Shown: in pieces, positions 1-5,356 of the stretch | How the letters are laid out: every line of letters starts with the position of its first letter | How positions within the stretch are numbered: the stretch's first letter is position 1 | Origin: CAYGZA01 sp964354135 | GTDB lineage: Bacteria; Planctomycetota; Planctomycetia; Pirellulales; Thermoguttaceae | Reading direction: 5' to 3' | DNA length: 7,751 bases | Assembly (NCBI GenBank): GCA_964354135.1 | Contig: CAYGZA010000317.1 | Coordinates: 1-7,751, forward strand | Made by a program: the position numbers and the translations under genes | The notes under the pieces: generated by a model | What the model saw: only the letters and a program-made list of their open reading frames with translations | The model's database searches: none | Told to the model about the DNA's origin: nothing

Positions 1-801
1 ATCAAGAACATCGTCGACGAGTTGGGGGGGATGGAGCGGATCGACATCGTCCGCTGGAACGACGACACGCAGATGCTGATCCCCAACGCCCTCCAGCCGG
101 CGGAAGTCGATGAGGTGATCCTCTGCCCGATGCTCGGCCGGGCCATTGTCCTGGTCCGAGAGGACCAGCTCTCGCTGGCCATCGGCCGCCGCGGGCAGAA
201 CGTCCGCCTGGCCAGCAAGCTCAGCGGCTGGGACATCGAGATCATGACCCGCGAGGAATTGGAGGAACAGCTCAACCAGGCCGTGGCGGGTTTGAGCTCG
301 CTGGAGGGAGTCACCGACGAGCTGGCCGAGAGGCTCGTCGGCGAGGGCTTCTTGTCCTACGACGACCTCTCGATCATCGAGCCGGACGACTTGATGAACA
401 TGGGGAGCCTCACCCGGGAGGAGGCCGACCGGATCATCGAACAGGCGGAACAGAAGGCAGAAGAGGCGGAAAAGGCCGCGGCCGTCGAGCGCCGCCGCCA
501 GCGCGAGCAGGGGCAGCGGGAAAAAAGCGAGCCGACAGAAGCCGCAACGGCGGTCGAAGCAGAAGCCGCCGAGGCCGCGGAAACGGAGGCCGGCACGATT
601 GCCGAAGACGAAGCCGCCGTGCCGGCGGCAACAGAAACCGCCGTAGCCGTGGAGGACGAGCCCTTGCTGGCCCTGTCGGAGGGCGCTCCCATCGGCGAGA
701 CGGAACCCGAGCGGCCGCAGGACGATGGGATCGCGGCTTCGGCTGCGCCGTCGGGACAGGAATCCCTGGAAGAGCCGAAGGAAGGGACCGAGATGGTTTG
801 A
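1..801 (+). CDS. nusA: Transcription termination/antitermination factor NusA, C-terminal part (5' end outside window)
   Basis: NusA binds RNA polymerase and nascent RNA and modulates pausing, termination and antitermination. The reading frame is open from base 1, so the gene enters from outside; the TTG at 22 and ATG at 31 are internal codons and not starts. Numbering visible codons, residues 1-20 are the end of KH1 (IKNIVDEL..ERIDIVRW). Residues about 32-83 are KH2, with the hallmark LAIGRRGQNVRLASKLSGW at 59-77 and the GxxG-type loop GRRG. Residues about 96-150 form one helix-hairpin-helix domain (LSSLEGVTDELAERLVGEG), comparable to the acidic repeats that contact the alpha subunit or other factors in some NusA proteins. 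Residues about 151-266 are low-complexity Ala/Glu sequence with a short Arg/Gln-rich stretch (ERRRQREQGQR), probably disordered. The N-terminal polymerase-binding and S1 domains lie upstream of the window. infB follows after 65 bases, the usual operon order. Identity is secure; the function of the acidic tail is unknown. Confidence 0.97.
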   Translation: MKNIVDELGGMERIDIVRWNDDTQMLIPNALQPAEVDEVILCPMLGRAIVLVREDQLSLAIGRRGQNVRLASKLSGWDIEIMTREELEEQLNQAVAGLSSLEGVTDELAERLVGEGFLSYDDLSIIEPDDLMNMGSLTREEADRIIEQAEQKAEEAEKAAAVERRRQREQGQREKSEPTEAATAVEAEAAEAAETEAGTIAEDEAAVPAATETAVAVEDEPLLALSEGAPIGETEPERPQDDGIAASAAPSGQESLEEPKEGTEMV

Positions 802-851
802 CGTGGGACTGATCGCGTGAAAGTGCCGCCGGCAAGACCGCGGCAGATTGG

Positions 852-857
852 CGGGAG
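852..857 (+). promoter_or_regulatory. Ribosome-binding site of infB (decides the TTG start)
   Basis: CGGGAG lies 9 bases before the TTG at 867. Reading back in frame, the nearest stop is TGA at 810-812 and no ATG, GTG or TTG lies between it and 867. The TTG is therefore the only usable start, and it places the conserved IF2 N-terminus exactly at residue 1. Confidence 0.7.
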
Positions 858-866
858 ACAATCCAG

Positions 867-3572
867 TTGCCTATTCGTATTTACACCCTAGCCAAGCAGT
901 TGAAGATCGAGAACAAGGCCCTGGTGGATGTCTGTAACCAGATGGGCATCACGGGCAAGGGCTCGGCGCTGGCCAGTCTCTCGGATGAGGAAGTGGCGGC
1001 GGTCAAGGCTCACCTGAGCGCGCCCAGGGGAGGGAGGTCGGCCGCTGCTCTCGTCGCTTCGGGCATGGGTTCGGACCACGGCGCCGGGGTCTCGGGCGCG
1101 GCGGGGGTGGTCCGCCGCGAGGACTACATTGCTCCGGCAGGGAACATTCCGCGGAAGGTGCCGGTCCTGGACCGCAAGCAGGAGAAGACGCCGCTGGGAA
1201 AGAAGCCCGCGGCCGAAGGGGAAGAGCCCGGAAAACCTTCCGCCAAGCCTGAGAAGCCGGAAAGACCCGAGAAGCCCGAGAAGGCGGGCCCGGCGATCAA
1301 GCTGGCGCCGATGCCCGTCGCGCAGCAGCCCGTCACCCCCGCCAAGCCCGCCGAGCCGGCGCCCCAGAAGCCGGACATCAAGCTTCCGCTGGACGCGATT
1401 CGGGCCAGTCGCGCAACCAGCAAGCCCCTTTCGGAGCATCTCCGCAGGCAGGCGGAGAAGATCGCCGCCAGCCGGAAGGCCTCGCCCAAAGAGCGGATCA
1501 AGCCGCCGCCGGAGGTTCCCTTCGAGACCCCGTCACCTCCTGCTCGCGAACGGGACAAGGAGCGGGAGAAGGAAAAAGAGAAGGAGCGGGTTCGCCGCGG
1601 CGGGCGTGCTCCCGCGGTAGCGGAAGAGGAAGCCAGCCCCGCCACCCTGGGCGGCCGGGAACAGCGCCAACTGAAGCGCAAGCGTGCCGCCCTGACGCAG
1701 CCGCGCCGCACGCCGGGGGAAGAGGAAGAGCAGTCGCGGGCCCTGGTACGGCCGCCCCGCGGGCTGAGGCGCGTCGGCACCTGCACGGCCGCCCCGCGCA
1801 AGAGCAGGGTGGTGGTGCAACTGCCTTGCACGGTCCGCAGTTTCTCCGAGGTCCTGGGCGTCCCGGCGCCTCAGGTCATGGGAAAGCTGCTGGAGCTGGG
1901 GGCCCCTGCCACGATTACGGCCGCCGTGGAGCCCGACATGGCCGAATTGCTGGCGGTTAGCCTCGGCGTTGAGGTCGATTTGCGCCAGCCGGTTTCGCTG
2001 GAGGAGAAGCTTGTCACCGAGGCGGATCGGGCGGACGATCCGGCCACCCTACAACCCCGGCCTCCCGTGGTCACCTTCCTGGGGCACGTCGACCACGGCA
2101 AGACGTCGCTTCTGGACCGGATCCTCGGGATCGACGTCGCCGCCCACGAAAAGGGCGGCATCACCCAGCACATCCGCGCGTACCGGGTCGAGAAGGACGA
2201 CCGCTCCGTCGCTTTTGTGGACACCCCGGGACACGAGGCCTTCACGGCAATGCGGGCCCGCGGAGCCAATTGCACCGACCTGGCCGTGCTGGTCGTGGCC
2301 GCGGACGACGGCGTCATGCCCCAGACGGAAGAGGCCATTAGCCATGCCCGGGCGGCCGGGGTGCCGATTGTCGTGGCCCTGAACAAGATCGACCTTCCCG
2401 GCATCAATCTCGAGCGGGCGCTGAGCGAGCTGGCCGCCAACAACCTTCTGCCGAGCCAATGGGGCGGCGACGTCGAAGTGGTGCAGACCAGTGCGGTCAC
2501 GGGGCAGGGAATCGACGAGCTGTTGGAGACCCTTCTGACCGTCGCAGAGCTCCGGGAGTTCAAGGCAAACCCCGATCGCCCGGCCAGCGGGGTCTGCCTG
2601 GAGGCCCAGGTGCAGCAAGGCCGCGGCGTGGTGGCCAAGGTTCTGGTCCAGAAGGGGACGCTCCGGGTGGGCGACGTGCTGGTTTGCGGCTCCGCATTCG
2701 GCCGCGTCAAGGCGATGTACGATACGCTCGCCCCGCGGAAGAAATACAAGCAAGCCGGCCCTTCCACTCCCGTCGACCTGACGGGCCTGGACGTGGCTCC
2801 CGGCGCCGGCGAGCGATTCTACGTCCTGGAAGACGTCAGCGAAGCCCGGCGGATTGCCCAGGAGCGAGCCCTCAAGAGCCGCCAGCAGGAGCTCAGCGGC
2901 GCCCGCCCGCACGTCACCCTGGAGAACCTCTTCGATCGCCTGGGCGAGCAGGGCGAGAAGCGGACCCTGCACATGATCCTCCGCGCCGACGTCCGCGGCT
3001 CCATCGAGGCCATCCGCAAGGAGCTCACCAAGCTCGAGCACCCCGAAGTGCAGATCCAGATCCTCCAGGCCACCGTGGGCGGGATCACCGAGGCCGACGT
3101 TCACCTGGCCGACGCTTCCGACGCGGTGATCATCGGCTTCAACGTCGTCCCCGACGAAAAGGCCCGCGTCCTGGCCGACCAGCTCGGCGTCCAGATCCGC
3201 CGCTACGACATCATCTATCAGGTGACCGGCGACCTCAAGGCGGCCCTGGAGGGGATGCTCAAGCCGGAGAAGCGCCTGTTGGACCTCGGGCGGGCGCTGG
3301 TGCAGCGGGTCTTCCACGTCAGCCGGGTGGGGACGGTGGCCGGCTGCCGCGTCCTCGCGGGCACCATCCAGCGCGACGGCCGGGCCCGGGTCATCCGCGA
3401 CAGCCGCGTGACCGGCGACTATCCCATCGAGTCGCTCAAACGCGAGAAAGACGACGCCCGCGAGGTCCGCGAAGGCATGGAGTGTGGGATCAAGCTCGGC
3501 GGCTTCGACGACGTCAAAGAGGCCGACATCCTCGAAGTCTACAAGGTGGAGGAGGTCCGCCGAACGTTCTAG
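867..3572 (+). CDS. infB: Translation initiation factor IF-2
   Basis: IF2 is a GTPase that brings formyl-Met-tRNA to the 30S subunit and promotes 50S joining in the cytoplasm. The protein has 901 residues, similar to E. coli IF2-alpha. Residues 1-50 are the first IF2_N domain (PIRIYTLAKQLKI). Residues about 51-310 are a Pro/Lys/Glu/Ala-rich disordered linker. Residues about 313-375 are the second IF2_N-like domain (VVVQLPCTVRSFSEVLGV). The G domain follows with every motif present: G1 GHVDHGKT 406-413, G2 GGITQH at about 430-435, G3 DTPGH 452-456 with the catalytic-type His456, G4 NKID 506-509, and G5 SAVTG 542-546 (SAKxG in many bacteria). Domain II (about 570-660) includes AGPSTPVDLTGL, domain III is about 690-790, and the C-terminal tRNA-binding domain about 800-895. 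Translation starts at TTG. It sits between nusA and rbfA as in many bacteria. No frameshift or missing motif was seen; identity is certain. Confidence 0.99.
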   Translation: MPIRIYTLAKQLKIENKALVDVCNQMGITGKGSALASLSDEEVAAVKAHLSAPRGGRSAAALVASGMGSDHGAGVSGAAGVVRREDYIAPAGNIPRKVPVLDRKQEKTPLGKKPAAEGEEPGKPSAKPEKPERPEKPEKAGPAIKLAPMPVAQQPVTPAKPAEPAPQKPDIKLPLDAIRASRATSKPLSEHLRRQAEKIAASRKASPKERIKPPPEVPFETPSPPARERDKEREKEKEKERVRRGGRAPAVAEEEASPATLGGREQRQLKRKRAALTQPRRTPGEEEEQSRALVRPPRGLRRVGTCTAAPRKSRVVVQLPCTVRSFSEVLGVPAPQVMGKLLELGAPATITAAVEPDMAELLAVSLGVEVDLRQPVSLEEKLVTEADRADDPATLQPRPPVVTFLGHVDHGKTSLLDRILGIDVAAHEKGGITQHIRAYRVEKDDRSVAFVDTPGHEAFTAMRARGANCTDLAVLVVAADDGVMPQTEEAISHARAAGVPIVVALNKIDLPGINLERALSELAANNLLPSQWGGDVEVVQTSAVTGQGIDELLETLLTVAELREFKANPDRPASGVCLEAQVQQGRGVVAKVLVQKGTLRVGDVLVCGSAFGRVKAMYDTLAPRKKYKQAGPSTPVDLTGLDVAPGAGERFYVLEDVSEARRIAQERALKSRQQELSGARPHVTLENLFDRLGEQGEKRTLHMILRADVRGSIEAIRKELTKLEHPEVQIQILQATVGGITEADVHLADASDAVIIGFNVVPDEKARVLADQLGVQIRRYDIIYQVTGDLKAALEGMLKPEKRLLDLGRALVQRVFHVSRVGTVAGCRVLAGTIQRDGRARVIRDSRVTGDYPIESLKREKDDAREVREGMECGIKLGGFDDVKEADILEVYKVEEVRRTF
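1245..1283 (+). repeat. Imperfect 9-base tandem repeat (KPE units) in the IF2 linker
   Basis: Four consecutive three-codon units encode KPE-KPE-RPE-KPE followed by a further K (IF2 residues 127-139). Codons vary between units (CCT/CCG/CCC, GAG/GAA), so the repeat is conserved more at the protein level than as DNA. It lies in the disordered linker between the two IF2_N domains. Confidence 0.6.
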
Positions 3573-3576
3573 CCGT

Positions 3577-3590
3577 GCCGCTCCTGCGGC
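3577..3590 (+). other. Small GC hairpin between infB and rbfA
   Basis: GCCGC and GCGGC can pair as a 5-bp stem around a TCCT loop, four bases after the infB stop codon. No T-run follows, so it does not look like a terminator. It occupies the place where a ribosome-binding site for rbfA would be expected, and none is visible there. It may be chance in GC-rich DNA. Confidence 0.25.
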
Positions 3591-3600
3591 CTCATCTCGC

Positions 3601-4116
3601 ATGTTGTCCCGACGCGCCCTGAAAGCAGCCGAAGCCGTCCGCGAGGTCGTCAGCATGGCGATTCTCGCCGAGGTGAAGGATCCGCGCATCCGCGACGTCA
3701 CCGTGACCTACGTGGAGGTCTCCCCCGACCTGCGCCACGCCAAGGTCCACGTTTCCGTCATGGGCGACGACGCCAAGCAGCGGCTCAGCCTCCGAGGCCT
3801 CAAGAGCGCGGCAGGGTTTCTTCAAAGCAAGCTCTCCAAACGGATCGATACCCGGTATACCCCGCGGATCGAGTTTCTGCTGGACCAAGGGGTCAAGAAG
3901 TCCATCGAGGTCGCCCGGATCCTGAAGGAGGTCCTCCCGGCCGACGCCGGCCAACCGGCGGACGCCGATGCGGAAGAGGCCGCGGAGGAAGTCCCCTCCG
4001 ACGCCTCGGGCCGGCAGGCCGGCGCCGAAGCCCCGGCGAAGCCCCTGCCCGGACCGGACCTTTCGCCGGCGCAGCAGACAGGTTCTCCGGGGGACCCGCC
4101 CGAACCGGCTCCGTAG
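3601..4116 (+). CDS. rbfA: 30S ribosome-binding factor A (RbfA) with a disordered C-terminal extension
   Basis: RbfA is a cytoplasmic KH-type RNA-binding protein that assists late 30S maturation near the 5' end of 16S rRNA. From the ATG at 3601 the protein has 171 residues. Residues 1-112 are the RbfA core: SRRALKAAEAVREVVS as helix 1, the signature VEVSPDLRHAKVHVSVMGD (38-56), the helix-kink-helix segment LKSAAGFLQSKLSKRI (67-82) and TPRIEFLLDQGVKKS (87-101). Residues 113-171 are an Ala/Glu/Pro/Gly-rich extension absent from compact RbfA proteins and probably disordered. The frame stays open upstream into infB, but homology begins at MLSRRALKAAE and no start codon lies between the infB stop and this ATG. 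No Shine-Dalgarno sequence is apparent, so translation may depend on the upstream infB ribosomes. Identity is firm; the exact start is slightly less so (TTG at 3604 is the neighbouring alternative). Confidence 0.94.
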   Translation: MLSRRALKAAEAVREVVSMAILAEVKDPRIRDVTVTYVEVSPDLRHAKVHVSVMGDDAKQRLSLRGLKSAAGFLQSKLSKRIDTRYTPRIEFLLDQGVKKSIEVARILKEVLPADAGQPADADAEEAAEEVPSDASGRQAGAEAPAKPLPGPDLSPAQQTGSPGDPPEPAP

Positions 4117-4132
4117 GCGCCGGGGTTCACGC

Positions 4133-4157
4133 GGCATCGGGGCCTCCCGGTGCCTTT
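4133..4157 (+). terminator. Possible intrinsic terminator or attenuator after rbfA
   Basis: GGCATCGGG (4133-4141) pairs with CCCGGTGCC (4146-4154) in a 9-bp stem with a single T-G wobble and a 4-base GCCT loop, directly followed by TTT. The stem is strong but the T-run is only three bases, so partial termination or mRNA-end stabilisation is as likely as full termination. It separates the translation-factor genes from the HhH-GPD gene. Confidence 0.45.
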
Positions 4158-4203
4158 AGACCGAATGGCCACCACCCATTGACCCACCCGGACGATCATC
4201 CCC

Positions 4204-5331
4204 ATGACAGCTCCCAGCCGCACGGCGCAGTTCACCAGGCTCAACAAGATCCTCAAGAAGCACTACGCCCCGGTCGCGCCGGACCCTAACCGGTCGGTGC
4301 TGGAGCACCTGGTGTTCGCCAGCCTGCTGGAGAACGCCCATTTCGCCGCCGCGGAGGAGGCGTTTGCCGCCTTGGTACACACCTTCTACGATTGGAACGA
4401 GATCCGCGTCAGCAGCATCCGCGAGCTCTCGGAGGTGGTGCCGGGATTGCCGGAGCCGGCGGCAGCCGCGCATCGCGCCAAGCGAGTCCTCCAGAGCGTC
4501 TTTGAAGCCACCTACTCCTTCGACTTGGAGGACCTCCGCAAGCAAAACCTCGGGCCGGCCGTCGAGAAGCTCGAGAAGACCAACGGGACCACGCGGTTCA
4601 GCGTGGCCTACGTGGTTCAGGCAGCGCTGGGCGGACACGCCATCCCCATCGATTCCGGGACCCTCGCGGTGCTCCTCCTGGTCGCTCTGGTCGCGCAGCA
4701 GGACGCAGCCGCCGGGGTCGTCCCGGGCCTGGAACGGGCGATCTCGAAGAATGCCGGCATCGAGTTCGGCTCGCTCTTGCACCAACTCGGCGCCGATTAC
4801 GTGGCCGGCCGGTACTCGCCCCCGCTCCACGGCATCCTCTTGGAGATCGATCCCAGCGTCAAGGACCGCTTGCCGCGGCGCCGCGAAGCCAAGCCGGCCG
4901 TTTCCCGGGATGCCGCCGCGGCAGCGGGCGCGAGCTCCGGCAGTCAAGGGACGAAGGCCCATCGCCGGCCCGCGGGCAAGGAGCAGACCAAAGAAGCCGC
5001 GCGGGAGGCCGGGGGAAAACCGCCGTCCGAGGCGGCCGCCGCAGCCAAGGAAGTTGCCTCGCCGCCGAAGAAGAAACCCGCCGGCGGCAAGAAGAGCCCC
5101 CTTACCGCCGGACCGGCCGAGCAAGAAGACGCCGCTCCTTCGGTCCACGTCGCGAGCGCCGAGCCGAAGCCCGCGGAGGAAAAAGATGCTGCCGCCAAGC
5201 GGAAACCGCCCGCTCCCGTGAAGAAATCGCCCTCCAAGAAAAACCCCGAAGGCCCGAAGATCAGAAACAGTCCGGACGCCGGCCGGCAAGAGTCGGCCAC
5301 GGAAGGGCTCTCCAAACGCAAACCGAGATAG
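4204..5331 (+). CDS. Endonuclease III-fold (HhH-GPD) protein, probably non-catalytic, with a basic Lys/Pro/Ala tail
   Basis: No established name is known to me. Residues about 10-225 resemble the HhH-GPD DNA glycosylase fold: helical N-terminus (RSVLEHLVFASLLENAHFAAAEEAF, read here in two parts), a region like the endonuclease III interdomain helices (IRELSEVVPGL..AAHRAKRVLQSVFE), the hairpin region (EKLEKTNGTTRFSVAYVVQAAL, read here in two parts), then AIPIDSGTLAVL. Aligned by eye to endonuclease III, Asp150 matches the conserved catalytic-site Asp, but Phe132 occupies the position of the catalytic Lys. The LPGVGRKTA hairpin signature is replaced. The protein has no cysteine, so it cannot bind the [4Fe-4S] cluster. 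Residues about 225-375 are rich in Lys, Pro, Ala and Glu with histone H1-like pieces (SPPKKKPAGGKKSP, VKKSPSKKNP), probably disordered and possibly DNA- or RNA-binding. The ATG is the only Met codon in the gene; no good ribosome-binding site precedes it. It follows rbfA where truB is often found. Automatic annotation may call it endonuclease III; a structural nucleic-acid-binding role is my inference. Confidence 0.75.
   Translation: MTAPSRTAQFTRLNKILKKHYAPVAPDPNRSVLEHLVFASLLENAHFAAAEEAFAALVHTFYDWNEIRVSSIRELSEVVPGLPEPAAAAHRAKRVLQSVFEATYSFDLEDLRKQNLGPAVEKLEKTNGTTRFSVAYVVQAALGGHAIPIDSGTLAVLLLVALVAQQDAAAGVVPGLERAISKNAGIEFGSLLHQLGADYVAGRYSPPLHGILLEIDPSVKDRLPRRREAKPAVSRDAAAAAGASSGSQGTKAHRRPAGKEQTKEAAREAGGKPPSEAAAAAKEVASPPKKKPAGGKKSPLTAGPAEQEDAAPSVHVASAEPKPAEEKDAAAKRKPPAPVKKSPSKKNPEGPKIRNSPDAGRQESATEGLSKRKPR
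4877..5328 (+). other. Segment encoding the low-complexity basic tail of the HhH-GPD protein
   Basis: About 150 codons (residues 225-375) are dominated by Lys, Pro, Ala, Glu and Ser and have no recognisable fold. Lys clusters adjoin Pro or Ser (PPKKKP, GKKSP, VKKSP, SKKNP), a pattern shared with histone H1-like bacterial tails. The tail ends in a basic SKRKPR. Confidence 0.6.
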
Positions 5332-5343
5332 GTCCGGGCATCC

Positions 5344-5349
5344 GGAGGG
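5344..5349 (+). promoter_or_regulatory. Strong ribosome-binding site of the TPR gene (decides the GTG start)
   Basis: GGAGGG lies 7 bases before the GTG at 5357. It is the best Shine-Dalgarno match in the window and fixes a start that puts a signal-peptide-like N-terminus in place. Confidence 0.75.
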
Positions 5350-5356
5350 TCGTCAC

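Noticed and set aside
824..845. Inverted repeat TGCCGC/GCGGCA between nusA and infB
   Set aside because: Only 6 bp with a 10-base loop and no T-run. Such short repeats are expected by chance in GC-rich DNA.
3484..3600. Upstream extension of rbfA into infB from an ATG at 3484
   Set aside because: The extra 39 residues are Ser/Arg-rich out-of-frame infB sequence. RbfA homology starts at the ATG at 3601.
2459..3622. A 387-codon + strand frame overlapping infB in another phase
   Set aside because: Arg/Pro/Gly-rich shadow of infB with no domain; infB is intact across the entire interval.
2049..3701. A 550-codon open frame on the - strand opposite infB
   Set aside because: It lies across the highly conserved G domain and C-terminal part of IF2, has no recognisable motif, and is explained by codon bias.
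4179..4199. TTGACC as a possible -35 box ahead of the HhH-GPD gene
   Set aside because: No -10-like hexamer lies 16-18 bases downstream before the start codon; GATCAT at 4194 is too close.
4156..5289. A 377-codon open frame on the - strand opposite the HhH-GPD gene
   Set aside because: Low-complexity Gly/Arg/Leu translation without motifs. The + strand frame has recognisable HhH-GPD features.
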